Origin: Peribacillus folii
GTDB lineage: Bacteria; Bacillota; Bacilli; Bacillales; DSM-1321
Length of the DNA: 59,126 nt
NCBI RefSeq assembly: GCF_030271255.1
Contig: NZ_JASJOM010000016.1
Coordinates: 1 to 59,126 of the forward strand
Reading direction: 5' to 3'
Under the pieces are notes generated by a model, which worked only from the letters and a program-made list of their open reading frames with translations, searched no databases and had not been told where the DNA came from. Both the position numbers and the translations under genes were made by a program. Positions within the stretch are counted from its first letter, which is position 1; every line of letters begins with the position of its first letter. Below are positions 35,965 to 44,681 of the stretch, in pieces.

Positions 35965-37251
35965 ATGGCTGATTTATCGATAAATCTTGCAGGTATCAAA
36001 TCACCCAATCCTTTTTGGCTTGCGTCCGCACCGCCCACCAATTCAGGTTACCAAGTCCAGCGGGCATTCGAGGCTGGATGGGGGGGAGCCGTTTGGAAAA
36101 CGCTGGGCGACCCCATCCTGAATGTATCATCTCGCTTTGCCGCAGTTAGTTTTAATGGACAGAGGGTGGCCGGCTTCAACAACATAGAATTGATTACCGA
36201 CCGGCCCCTCGAAGTGAATTTAAAAGAAATATATGAAACGAAAAAGAGGTTTCCCGATCATGCGATCATAGCCTCGGTTATGGTGGAGCCGCAACAGGAA
36301 AAGTGGCATGAAATCATCAAGCGCATAGAAGCTGTAGGGGTCGATGGGTACGAGTTGAACTTTGGATGTCCGCACGGTATGGCGGAACGGGGAATGGGCG
36401 CTGCTTCGGGACAGGTTCCTGAGCTTGTGGAAAAGCAAACCTATTGGGCTAAGGAAGCTGCTTCGAAACCGGTCATCGTCAAGCTTACTCCGAATATAAC
36501 GGATATTACGGTCACGGCCGAAGCGGCGGTTCGCGGGGGAGCCGATGCAATCAGCATGATCAACACAATCAACTCGTTGGCGGGTGTGGATATCCATTCA
36601 TGGAATACGATTCCCCATGTTGGCGGTAAGGGAGCACATGGAGGATACTGTGGTCCGGCGGTGAAGCCCATCGCTTTGAACATGGTGGCAGAGTGTGCAA
36701 GGAATCCAAGGATCGGTCTTCCCATATCCGGCATCGGGGGGATTTCCAATTGGCAGGATGCCGTGGAATTTTTATTGATGGGTTCGACGGGGGTGCAAAT
36801 ATGTACGGCTGCGATGCATCATGGTTTTAGGATAGTCGAGGACATGATCGAAGGTTTGTCCAATTATCTTGATGAAAAAGGGATAGCCTCAGTGATGGAT
36901 ATTGTCGGTAAATCGGTACCGAGATATTCCGATTGGGGAAATTTGGACCTCAATTATAAAGTGGTGGCCCGCATCAATAATGATATATGCATCAACTGCA
37001 ATAAATGCCATATTGCGTGTGAAGACACCTCACACCAGTGTATAGATATGTTAAAGGATGAATCAGGGATTTCCTTCCTGAGAGTGCGTGAAGAAGATTG
37101 CGTAGGCTGTAATCTATGTTCGATCGTGTGCCCGGCCGATGGGGCAATCGATATGATCGAACTGACCAATGAATTACCGCCGATGACTTGGAATGAACGC
37201 CAAGCATACCTTGGCGGCATAGAAAATGAAAGTGTTGATTTCGCAAAATGA
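35965..37251 (+). CDS. preA: NAD-dependent dihydropyrimidine dehydrogenase subunit PreA
   Basis: This 428-residue catalytic subunit has a dihydroorotate-dehydrogenase-like FMN barrel (ELNFGCPHGMAERGMG, with active-site loop residues). The C-terminal pair of [4Fe-4S] sites is CINCNKCHIAC and CVGCNLCSIVCP. It reduces uracil and thymine to their 5,6-dihydro forms. TAGGAGG 6 nt upstream supports ATG 35965. The gene follows preT after 26 bases. Confidence 0.93.
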   Translation: MADLSINLAGIKSPNPFWLASAPPTNSGYQVQRAFEAGWGGAVWKTLGDPILNVSSRFAAVSFNGQRVAGFNNIELITDRPLEVNLKEIYETKKRFPDHAIIASVMVEPQQEKWHEIIKRIEAVGVDGYELNFGCPHGMAERGMGAASGQVPELVEKQTYWAKEAASKPVIVKLTPNITDITVTAEAAVRGGADAISMINTINSLAGVDIHSWNTIPHVGGKGAHGGYCGPAVKPIALNMVAECARNPRIGLPISGIGGISNWQDAVEFLLMGSTGVQICTAAMHHGFRIVEDMIEGLSNYLDEKGIASVMDIVGKSVPRYSDWGNLDLNYKVVARINNDICINCNKCHIACEDTSHQCIDMLKDESGISFLRVREEDCVGCNLCSIVCPADGAIDMIELTNELPPMTWNERQAYLGGIENESVDFAK

Positions 37252-37265
37252 TGGAGGGGAAAAGA

Positions 37266-38684
37266 ATGAAAAAAATCATTAAAAATGGAACGATTGCAAC
37301 CGCTGCAGATACGTATCAAGCCGATATATTAATCGAGAATGAGACGATTGCGATGATTGGCAAGGATTTGAATGCAGAAGGAGCCGAGATCATTGATGCT
37401 AAAGGCGCTTATATTTTTCCGGGGGGCATAGACCCCCATACCCATCTTGATATGCCGTTTGGCGGGACGACGACAAAGGATGATTATGAAACAGGTACCA
37501 TTGCTGCTGCCTATGGAGGCACGACGACGATCATAGACTTTTGCTTGACCGAAAAAGGGGCACCGTTAAAGGAAGCGATCGATACATGGCACAAAAAGGC
37601 TTATGGAAAGGCCGCGATAGATTATGGCTTCCATTTAATGATCAGCGAAATCAATGATGAGGTTCTTGCGGAATTGCCGGGTGTCATCATGGAAGAAGGC
37701 ATTTCCTCGTTTAAGGTCTTCATGGCGTACAAGAATGTGTTTCAAGCCGATGATGCCACGCTATACCGCACTTTGCTGCAGGCGAAAGAGCTTGGTGCGC
37801 TTGTGATGGTACATGCTGAAAATGGCGATGTCATCGATTATCTTACAAAGCAGGCTCTAGAAAAAGGCAATACGGATCCAATCTATCATGCGCTGACAAG
37901 GCCGCCGGAGCTTGAGGGGGAAGCGACTGGACGGGCAGCCAAATTGACGGAAATGGCGAATGGACAGCTCTATGTCGTGCATGTCACCTGTGAAGATGCA
38001 GTTGAAAAGATTGCCGAGGCAAGGAATAAAGGTGTTGATGTTTGGGGGGAAACTTGTCCGCAATATTTGGTTTTGGACCAGTCTTATCTTGAAAAGCCGC
38101 ATTTCGAGGGATCGAAATATGTGTGGTCACCGCCGTTAAGGGATAAGCGGAACCAGGAAGTGCTGTGGAATGCCTTAAAAATGGGTCATTTGCAAACGGT
38201 TGGTTCCGATCAATGCTCCTTCGATTTCAAAGGTCAAAAGGATTTGGGAAGGGACGATTTTACGAAAATACCGAATGGCGGCCCCACGATTGAAGACCGC
38301 ATGAGTATCCTGTTTTCCGAAGGTGTCAAGAAAGGCCGCATTTCCTTGAATCAATTCGTCGACGTTACTTCTACCCGTGCAGCCAAGCTTTTTGGGTTAT
38401 TCCCAAAAAAAGGGACAATCGCTGTAGGTTCCGATGCCGATATTGTCATTTTTGATCCGGCGGTGGAAAGGACCCTATCCGTCGATACGCATCATATGGC
38501 GGTGGATTACAATGCGTTCGAAGGCATGGAGATTACAGGAGAACCAATTTCAGTCCTTTCTAGAGGGGCGTTTGTCATTAGAGATAAACAGTTTGTCGGT
38601 GAGGCAGGAAAAGGGCAGTTCCTGAAAAGGTCGAAATACAATGCAGAGATGAAATCCGCTACAGGAAAAACGCTTCCGGTTTAA
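37266..38684 (+). CDS. hydA: Dihydropyrimidinase / D-hydantoinase
   Basis: This 472-residue amidohydrolase opens the dihydropyrimidine ring to N-carbamoyl-beta-alanine or its methyl analogue. The metal site is visible as GGIDPHTHLDMP, the carboxylated lysine in SFKVFMAYKNV (near residue 150), and further ligands in VHAENGDVI and YVVHVTCEDA. GGAGGGG supports ATG 37266. It lies 14 bases after preA. The next enzyme, an N-carbamoyl-beta-alanine amidase, is not present in this window. Confidence 0.94.
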   Translation: MKKIIKNGTIATAADTYQADILIENETIAMIGKDLNAEGAEIIDAKGAYIFPGGIDPHTHLDMPFGGTTTKDDYETGTIAAAYGGTTTIIDFCLTEKGAPLKEAIDTWHKKAYGKAAIDYGFHLMISEINDEVLAELPGVIMEEGISSFKVFMAYKNVFQADDATLYRTLLQAKELGALVMVHAENGDVIDYLTKQALEKGNTDPIYHALTRPPELEGEATGRAAKLTEMANGQLYVVHVTCEDAVEKIAEARNKGVDVWGETCPQYLVLDQSYLEKPHFEGSKYVWSPPLRDKRNQEVLWNALKMGHLQTVGSDQCSFDFKGQKDLGRDDFTKIPNGGPTIEDRMSILFSEGVKKGRISLNQFVDVTSTRAAKLFGLFPKKGTIAVGSDADIVIFDPAVERTLSVDTHHMAVDYNAFEGMEITGEPISVLSRGAFVIRDKQFVGEAGKGQFLKRSKYNAEMKSATGKTLPV

Positions 38685-38724
38685 GCTATTAAGATGAAGG
38701 CAAATGGATAGAGGGGGATTTTCC

Positions 38725-40209
38725 GTGAGTGAGAAGAAAGATTATCTAAAGTCACCCGATTTGCTGCCCATACCTCATGAGCAAAAAAACATAAGCGCAG
38801 CCGGATTTGGGTTCATTTGGGTGGGGATGGCAGTGGTGTTGGCTGCCTTCGCGATCGGCGGGAATGGTGTTCAAAGTTTATCCTTGGGCTGGGTCGTGCT
38901 TGCAACGGTCATCGCCTGTGTGGTGCTCGGATTTTTGATGACAATGACAGGGGATATTGGCGTGGAGCATGGCATATCCTTCCCGGTCTATATGAGGGCG
39001 CCCTTCGGTACGATTGGCACCCATATTCCCTCGGTGGTGCGGGGCTTTGTCGCTTCATGCTGGTTTGGCCTTAACACGTACTTTGGGGCAACTGCAATGA
39101 ATGCCATTTTTGCAACGCTCTTTGAATTTGATAATTGGTTCATCTGCTTCCTCATTTTTGCCGTTTTACAATTGGTGAACACGGCGATGGGAATCAAGTC
39201 GATCGAGCGGTTTGCCGACCTGGCAGCGCCTGTCATCATTTTGATTTCCGGCTGGATGTACTTCACTCTATCCGATCAAGCCATAGCCCAAGGCAGGGAT
39301 GTTTGGACCTGGATCGAAAGCCCGGTAAGCGGCGGGGCCGCGGGGACGGCGTTCATGGTCGTCATCATGGCCAATATGGGGTTTTGGGGAACGCTGACTG
39401 CTGATATGCCAACACTTTCCCGCTTCATAAAGGCACCGAAAAATGAAAAAAACTGGTTCAAGCGCAATAAGGGGCAAATCATTGGGAATATTATCACCTA
39501 TCCCCTCACACAAACGTTCATGGTCATCATCGGTGCTGTTTCATATATGGCCGTTTCCAATTATGACCCTGTTGCAGCCATACAGGGCTCGGCAAGCGGT
39601 ATAGCACTCGGGGTCCTTTTGATCATGATCGTATTTGCGCAATGGTCGACAAATACGACAGCCAATGTCATTCCAGCAGCTACGATTTTTTCGAATGTCT
39701 TGGGTCCGAGGATGCCATTTTGGGCTGGTGTCGTTGTCTCGGGGGTTATCGGGATAGTTGTTCAGCCATGGAGCCTGTTCGGTATCATAATAGAGGTTTT
39801 ATTGATCATCGGCGGAATCCTCGCGGCCATTGTCGGTATCCTTGTAGCCGATTATTATTTCCTCCGCAAACGGCGGGTGCATGTACAAGATCTCTATGAG
39901 CCTGATGGTCAGTATAGGTACTTGAACGGCGTGAATTGGGCAGGCATCATTTCATGGGCGGTCGGCGGAATCGGTGCCACGATTTATTCGAATTATTCTT
40001 TTGTCATCGGCTTTGTACTTGGCGGTGCAAGCTATTATATCTTGGCCAAGTTCTGGTGGTTCAATAAATATGAACAAGCTGAAATCATTGATCCGAGTGA
40101 TGAAAAATATTTAGGTATATCAGTAGGCCGGGATTGGAAAATCAAAAACGATTTGGAACCTGAAGAGGACATGGTCATTACGGCTGCAAACGGCGGGGAG
40201 AACGTTTAA
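38725..40209 (+). CDS. NCS1-family nucleobase/allantoin/hydantoin permease
   Basis: This 494-residue protein has about twelve helices and NCS1 family features: NISAAGFGFIWVGMAV at helix 1, GIEHGISFPV-like GVEHGISFPVYMRAPFG, and ADMPTLSRFIKAPKNE. Its place in the operon makes uracil, thymine, dihydropyrimidine or hydantoin the likely cargo. GAGGGGG 7-8 nt upstream supports a GTG start at 38725; ATG 38704 lacks a ribosome site. Confidence 0.88.
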   Translation: MSEKKDYLKSPDLLPIPHEQKNISAAGFGFIWVGMAVVLAAFAIGGNGVQSLSLGWVVLATVIACVVLGFLMTMTGDIGVEHGISFPVYMRAPFGTIGTHIPSVVRGFVASCWFGLNTYFGATAMNAIFATLFEFDNWFICFLIFAVLQLVNTAMGIKSIERFADLAAPVIILISGWMYFTLSDQAIAQGRDVWTWIESPVSGGAAGTAFMVVIMANMGFWGTLTADMPTLSRFIKAPKNEKNWFKRNKGQIIGNIITYPLTQTFMVIIGAVSYMAVSNYDPVAAIQGSASGIALGVLLIMIVFAQWSTNTTANVIPAATIFSNVLGPRMPFWAGVVVSGVIGIVVQPWSLFGIIIEVLLIIGGILAAIVGILVADYYFLRKRRVHVQDLYEPDGQYRYLNGVNWAGIISWAVGGIGATIYSNYSFVIGFVLGGASYYILAKFWWFNKYEQAEIIDPSDEKYLGISVGRDWKIKNDLEPEEDMVITAANGGENV

Positions 40210-40226
40210 ATAAAGGGGGAAGGAAA

Positions 40227-40442
40227 ATGTCCGAATATCATGAGTATCGCCTGGAAAGGGAGCAAATCGATTTCTTGCTTGAAAGAGGATATCGAATCAC
40301 CCGGGTTTCGGAAAATTTAAGTGGGGCATTCCTGGATTTTGAATTGATCGAGGGGACGAAACAGGAATGGAAGCAGCTGAACATCAAAACTCCGGAAGGA
40401 AGAAAATACTTCTCTACGTTGCTTTTCAGGAAGTCGAATTGA
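40227..40442 (+). CDS. Small conserved-looking protein of the pyd operon
   Basis: The 71-residue frame begins MSEYHEYRLEREQIDFLLERGY and is rich in charged residues, with no membrane segment and no cysteine. AAGGGGGAAGG precedes the ATG. It lies 17 bases after the permease gene and before the operon terminator, so it is probably expressed with the pathway. I do not recognise its family; a role linked to the permease or enzymes is only positional inference. Confidence 0.7.
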   Translation: MSEYHEYRLEREQIDFLLERGYRITRVSENLSGAFLDFELIEGTKQEWKQLNIKTPEGRKYFSTLLFRKSN

Positions 40443-40462
40443 AAACGAAATAATCATTGCCC

Positions 40463-40495
40463 GGGCCTATTCCTTGATGAATGGGTCCTTTTTTT
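40463..40495 (+). terminator. Terminator of the pyd operon
   Basis: Arms GGGCCTATTC and GAATGGGTCC (two G-T pairs) with a 6-nt loop are followed by seven T. Confidence 0.88.
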
Positions 40496-40660
40496 GTCCC
40501 AGGTTTTCTTGAATGAATAGTAGAGATAGGAAAAAAAATTAATGTATAAACTGGAATTTTTTGTTGATTTTTGACGTTAGATTTTCTGACAAGTACTGGA
40601 GATTTGAGGGATGTCCGTTTATAATAGATTTTAAGCAATTTTATAAAAGGATGTGAATGG

Positions 40661-42304
40661 ATGAATACGTCGATTACGTCGATTACGATCGAGGAAATCC
40701 TGATGCGCAAGTATTTCAACCTGACCGATATAATTGCAGGCAGCAGTGGGATAAAGCGGCAGGTGAAGTGGGTCCACTGTATGGAAGTCACACAAATCAG
40801 CCATTTGTTAAATGGAAATGAATTGATTCTGACCACCGGCTTGGGCTGGAAAAATTGCAATGACACATTTCTAGACTATCTAGAGCAATTGATTGAATGC
40901 AACGCTGCCGGACTTTGTATAGAAATCGGACCCAACATGCTTGCGGTCCCGCAAAGTGCCATCGATCTTGCGAATGAACAGCAATTCCCTATCATCCTAT
41001 TTCATGAAGAAGTCCCTTTTGTGGAAATCACGCAGGATATCCATGCCTTAATCATCAATAAACAATACCAGATGATCTCCAACTTAGAAAACTACTCCCA
41101 GCAGTTAAATAAAAATCTCCTCGAAATGGACCATTATGAACCAATTCTAAAATTTCTCCATAGCTATTTACATGTACAGGTCATTCTGATCTTGAATGAA
41201 AGTGACATAGCCACCATTCCAAGAACCAAGAAAAAGGTAACCTACCAAATGGTAGCTGACCATTATGAAGAAAAAACGAAGCTGAACAAATCGATGCTTA
41301 AACAGGAGATTCAAGTCCTTGGCGAGAATTATGCGGAACTGTATATATACAGTGATCATAGGGAGCTGACGGACTTTGATTCGCTTATTTTGGATAGGAC
41401 GGCAACAGCGCTGGCACAGCATCTATTAAGGGAATTATATATAGAAGAGAAGAAAATGTCGGATGAGAGTAAATGGCTGACCAACTGGATCGAAGGGGAG
41501 TTCAGCGATGAAGCGATCCGGGAGAGGCTTTCCTATATCGATCCGAAGATGCAGCTCGATGGCGGAGTGGTGTGCATTTGCAAACAGCATTCAAGGTACA
41601 ATAAAAGTGCGGCCAAATTGGATGGAACCTACCTGAAGATCATGTTTCGGACGGTTTTTGAACAGTATGGCTTTCAGATCTTTTCCATGGAAATCCACCA
41701 GCATCTTGTATTCATATTAGGAGATAATCGTTCATCTGAAGATTGGAAATCGAGGGTGACAAGTGCTGTGGATCGCATGATGAAAATGGATGTGGGCAGC
41801 CGGAACCGCATGGGCCAGCTTTCGATGGGATTTGGAAGGCATGTACAAAGATTAAGTGAGATTTATAAAAGCTATGAAACGGCACGCGAGACCCTGCTGC
41901 TCCAAGATAGTTTACCAGAGGAGAGAAGGAGCATCTTTTATCAGGACCTACATATGCATCGCATGATTTCGCTTTTGAATAAACATGGCAATCTGGAGGA
42001 AACGGTGCACGAGTATTTAGGTCCTGTCATTGAATATGACAAGCAAAACAACGGCGAATTAATGCCTACACTTAAGACATATCTTGCATGTAATGGATCT
42101 AAGCAAGAAACTTCCAAGCAATTATTCATTGTCAGGCAAACACTATATCATAGGCTCGAAAAGCTGGAGAAGCTGTTAGGCTCAGATTTCATGCGTTCGG
42201 ATAAGCGCCTAGGCCTGGAATTCATGATTTTTGCATTGGACTTCCTTCAGTACAGCAGCAGGAACATCACAGGGAATTATAAGAATAAATATATGGGTAA
42301 GTGA
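40661..42304 (+). CDS. PucR-family transcriptional regulator
   Basis: This 547-residue regulator has an N-terminal PucR domain (LTDIIAGSSGIKRQVKWVH and NELILTTGLGW), a central GGDEF-like divergent segment, and a C-terminal PucR-type helix-turn-helix (YLACNGSKQETSKQLFIVRQ, then TLYHRLEKLEKLLG). PucR activates purine catabolism in B. subtilis. Here its position after preT-preA-hydA-permease suggests control of pyrimidine breakdown. It has its own leader after the operon terminator. The first codons contain a short direct repeat of ACGTCGATT. Confidence 0.88.
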   Translation: MNTSITSITIEEILMRKYFNLTDIIAGSSGIKRQVKWVHCMEVTQISHLLNGNELILTTGLGWKNCNDTFLDYLEQLIECNAAGLCIEIGPNMLAVPQSAIDLANEQQFPIILFHEEVPFVEITQDIHALIINKQYQMISNLENYSQQLNKNLLEMDHYEPILKFLHSYLHVQVILILNESDIATIPRTKKKVTYQMVADHYEEKTKLNKSMLKQEIQVLGENYAELYIYSDHRELTDFDSLILDRTATALAQHLLRELYIEEKKMSDESKWLTNWIEGEFSDEAIRERLSYIDPKMQLDGGVVCICKQHSRYNKSAAKLDGTYLKIMFRTVFEQYGFQIFSMEIHQHLVFILGDNRSSEDWKSRVTSAVDRMMKMDVGSRNRMGQLSMGFGRHVQRLSEIYKSYETARETLLLQDSLPEERRSIFYQDLHMHRMISLLNKHGNLEETVHEYLGPVIEYDKQNNGELMPTLKTYLACNGSKQETSKQLFIVRQTLYHRLEKLEKLLGSDFMRSDKRLGLEFMIFALDFLQYSSRNITGNYKNKYMGK

Positions 42305-42315
42305 AATATTATCAG

Positions 42316-42339
42316 GGGTGTCCATTGGACATCCTTTTT
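42316..42339 (+). terminator. Terminator of the pucR-type gene
   Basis: Arms GGGTGTCC and GGACATCC with a 3-nt loop are followed by five T. Confidence 0.8.
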
Positions 42340-42387
42340 GGCATGGTAAATGAAAAGGGATTTCATATACGGATCAATGGAGGGGAA

Positions 42388-42438
42388 ATGCTGACATCGA
42401 AGTGGTGTATATGACAATGGGATGTCAGCATCCTTTTT
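42388..42438. terminator. Hairpin between convergent pucR-type and yhfH-like genes
   Basis: A perfect 11-bp stem (ATGCTGACATC / GATGTCAGCAT) is followed by CCTTTTT rightwards. It lies immediately after the stop of the leftward yhfH-like genes. Confidence 0.7.
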
Positions 42439-42578
42439 CAATATTCATCTTTTTTGGAGAGGCAATGATCACATTCCAAGAGGTATGATTCAGCTTGCTC
42501 GGTGATGGGGGTGCCGCATTCCGTACATTGTTTAGGTGGCAGATTCCTGAAGAACTCCATAGGATTTTTAGTTTGCAT
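42438..42578 (-). CDS. YhfH-family mini zinc-ribbon protein, copy 1
   Basis: This 46-residue protein reads MQTKNPMEFFRNLPPKQC and then carries two CxxC pairs (CTEC and CDHC) separated by 18 residues. It ends SKKDEY. The build matches the remembered B. subtilis YhfH family (MxxFFKNLPxKQCxECG), of unknown function. GAGGAGG precedes the ATG. It is the last of four tandem copies in the leftward direction; DNA is nearly identical to copy 2 over most of its length. Confidence 0.85.
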   Translation of the reverse strand: MQTKNPMEFFRNLPPKQCTECGTPITEQAESYLLECDHCLSKKDEY

Positions 42579-42606
42579 CGTGATTCCTCCTCATGTTTTA
42601 GTTTAA

Positions 42607-42744
42607 TCAGTCTTCGCGTTTGGAAAGGCAATGATCACATTCCAAAAGGTATGATTCAGCTTGCTCGATGATAGGGGTTCCACACTCCGTGCATTGCTTA
42701 GGCGGCAGATTCCTGAAAAATTCCATAGGGTTTTTAGTTTGCAT
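42607..42744 (-). CDS. YhfH-family mini zinc-ribbon protein, copy 2
   Basis: This 45-residue paralogue differs from copy 1 at very few residues (GTPIIEQ for GTPITEQ, and the tail SKRED). The four cysteines are kept. GAGGAGG is in the same place before its ATG, and the leader is duplicated with it, which points to a recent tandem duplication with copy 1. Confidence 0.85.
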   Translation of the reverse strand: MQTKNPMEFFRNLPPKQCTECGTPIIEQAESYLLECDHCLSKRED

Positions 42745-42771
42745 CGTGATTCCTCCTCATGTTTGGTTGGC

Positions 42772-42909
42772 TCAGTCTTCGCGTTTGGAGAGGCAGCGGT
42801 CGCATTCCATTAAGTTGGATTCTGCATGTTCAATGATGTGTTCGCCGCACTCGGGGCAATGTTTTGCAGGGATCGTGTTAAAAAATTCGATTGATTTATT
42901 CATTTGCAT
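42772..42909 (-). CDS. YhfH-family mini zinc-ribbon protein, copy 3
   Basis: This 45-residue paralogue begins MQMNKSIEFFNTIPAKHC and keeps both CxxC pairs (CPEC, CDRC) and the SKRED tail, but is more diverged from copies 1 and 2. AAAGGAGG lies before the ATG. Four cysteines could bind one zinc ion. It is too short for usual gene-length cut-offs. Confidence 0.83.
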   Translation of the reverse strand: MQMNKSIEFFNTIPAKHCPECGEHIIEHAESNLMECDRCLSKRED

Positions 42910-42931
42910 GTTGATTTCCTCCTTTTATAGA

Positions 42932-43057
42932 TCATTCCTCACGCTTGGAAAGGCAGCGGTCGCATTCCAATAGATAGGAAGCTGAATGTTCGACATGTGT
43001 TTCCCCACACTCAGGGCATCGTGTACCGGCATCGATCATGAATGAGTTTACTTGCAT
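42932..43057 (-). CDS. YhfH-family mini zinc-ribbon protein, copy 4
   Basis: This 41-residue paralogue is the first in transcription order and the most diverged. It begins MQVNSFMIDAGTRC, having lost the FFxxLP segment and four residues, but keeps CPEC, CDRC and the end SKREE. AAGGGGGG precedes the ATG. The shared ends of all four suggest one ancestral gene multiplied in place. Confidence 0.8.
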   Translation of the reverse strand: MQVNSFMIDAGTRCPECGETHVEHSASYLLECDRCLSKREE

Positions 43058-43448
43058 GTATTGACCCCCCCTTGTAGTACAGTTTTAATTATTTGTCTGT
43101 TGTTATAATACAGTATATACCCATATTTGGAAATTGTATAGGTATTTTACAGAAAATTTAAAATTTATTTTAAAGGAAAGAGAAAAACCTTTGATGACAA
43201 GGGTTCGCTACCTTTGTGAATCTTTCCTTAGATCGGGATTTATCAAGTGAATACATGTCCCGTGTGAAAATCCCAAGTGTAAATTCCGGTTATGGATGCA
43301 TTTATCCCAACAGTACTGTAACAGATGGAACAAGGTATGGATCTGCAATGAAGACAAAAAATAGGCATTCGAAATATGGCCATTGTGGTTTTAGTAGTTC
43401 AGGAAAGAGGTAACTTGCTAATAGAAGAGCATGAATGGGAGGTAGCTT
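43058..43448. other. Intergenic stretch between divergent genes
   Basis: This 390-base stretch must hold the leftward promoter of the yhfH-like array near 43090-43120 (TTATAAT-like sequences) and the rightward promoter of the lipid kinase. A 65-codon GTG frame at 43216-43413 has no ribosome site and no recognisable motif. I see nothing else. Confidence 0.5.
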
Positions 43449-44339
43449 ATGTCGAAAGTGATGATTATCATGAATCCATCTTCAGGTAAGGAAAAGGCAG
43501 AAAAGATTTTGCCGAAAGCAGAAAAGGTGCTTGGCGAAATGTATGAGAAGGTGACGGTCTGTAAAACGAAGGGAGAGGGAGATGCTACGGCTTTTGCCAA
43601 GGAGGCCTGTGCCAATAGGTTTGATGCTGTCATCTCCATGGGCGGGGACGGCACGGTCAATGAGATCGTAAATGGGCTGGCGGAACAGGAACATCGCCCG
43701 GTTTTTGGAATTATACCGCTTGGTACCGTAAATGATTTCGCTAGATCCTTAGGTATCCCCCTGAACGCCGAAGCGGCTATAGACATCATAAAGGATAGGG
43801 AAGTAAAAAAAACCGACATCGGCAAAATCAATGATCGTTACTTCATGAATGTACTGGCGGTCGGGCCGATTGCGGAGGCTACCTATAATGTATCTGTCGA
43901 ACAGAAAACCCGCCTCGGCTCCATTGCTTATTTCATTGAAGGAGCAAAAGCAGTCATCAAGAAGGATCCACTTCCATTAACGGTTGAACACGATCAGGGG
44001 AGATGGATCGGTAATGCCCATTTACTGATTGCCACGATGACAAACTCTGTCGGCGGCTTCGAGCAGCTTGCCCCAGAGGCTGAAGTGAATGATGGAAAGC
44101 TGCACACCTTCATCATTAAAGACTTATCCTTTCCCCTGCTCCTTACGATCATCCCTAGTCTAATGAAGGGGGAAATCAAGGAACATGAGGAAGTCGAATA
44201 CATTCAAACATCCAAGCTTCATTTATCGACCACCGAAGACATTAAAGTCAACATTGATGGTGATGAAGGCTTCCTTCTTCCCTTTCAGGCAAATGTCCTG
44301 CCTAAACATCTTCGTCTGTTTGTCCCGGGAACGGCATGA
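43449..44339 (+). CDS. Diacylglycerol/lipid kinase family protein
   Basis: This 296-residue protein has the DAGK catalytic domain: NPSSGKEKAE at the nucleotide loop, SMGGDGTVNEIVNGL and GIIPLGTVNDFARSLGIP. It is of YegS/DgkB/YtlR type and would phosphorylate a lipid such as diacylglycerol or act on a related lipid. TGGGAGG precedes the ATG. It is monocistronic. Confidence 0.9.
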   Translation: MSKVMIIMNPSSGKEKAEKILPKAEKVLGEMYEKVTVCKTKGEGDATAFAKEACANRFDAVISMGGDGTVNEIVNGLAEQEHRPVFGIIPLGTVNDFARSLGIPLNAEAAIDIIKDREVKKTDIGKINDRYFMNVLAVGPIAEATYNVSVEQKTRLGSIAYFIEGAKAVIKKDPLPLTVEHDQGRWIGNAHLLIATMTNSVGGFEQLAPEAEVNDGKLHTFIIKDLSFPLLLTIIPSLMKGEIKEHEEVEYIQTSKLHLSTTEDIKVNIDGDEGFLLPFQANVLPKHLRLFVPGTA

Positions 44340-44398
44340 TTTGAAGGGACAGTCCGTCTGCCATGTTGGTTATCATAAACCCGAATCAAGAACATTGG

Positions 44399-44437
44399 AA
44401 AAGCTGATGGAGCAGTTGCTGCCCCATCAGCTTTTTT
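44399..44437 (+). terminator. Terminator of the lipid kinase gene
   Basis: Arms AAAAGCTGATGG and CCATCAGCTTTT are followed by more T. Confidence 0.9.
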
Positions 44438-44681
44438 CGACCCGGCTTTCCTTTAATTGGACCTGAATCTACATAATTGGTCCCGCACAGACCAAAAACT
44501 GGGTTTAGCCGGTGTGCGGGACGTTCTTTCCCTAAGGTTGCCAAACGATTGATCAAGGGGGAAAAAGGCATCTTTATTCAGGCTGATTCTAGGTAAGAAT
44601 AGTAAATGCATGAATGAATCGTTCTAAATATGTTACGCTTATAGTTATGAAAATAGATAAGAGAGGAAGTTAGATGTTTTT

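Noticed and set aside
42425..42631. 68-codon minus-strand frame
   Set aside because: It is out of frame with the clear YhfH-like genes in the same place, which have ribosome sites and conserved cysteines.
43216..43413. 65-codon GTG frame in the gap before the lipid kinase
   Set aside because: No ribosome site, no recognisable motif and an unremarkable composition; it may be chance.
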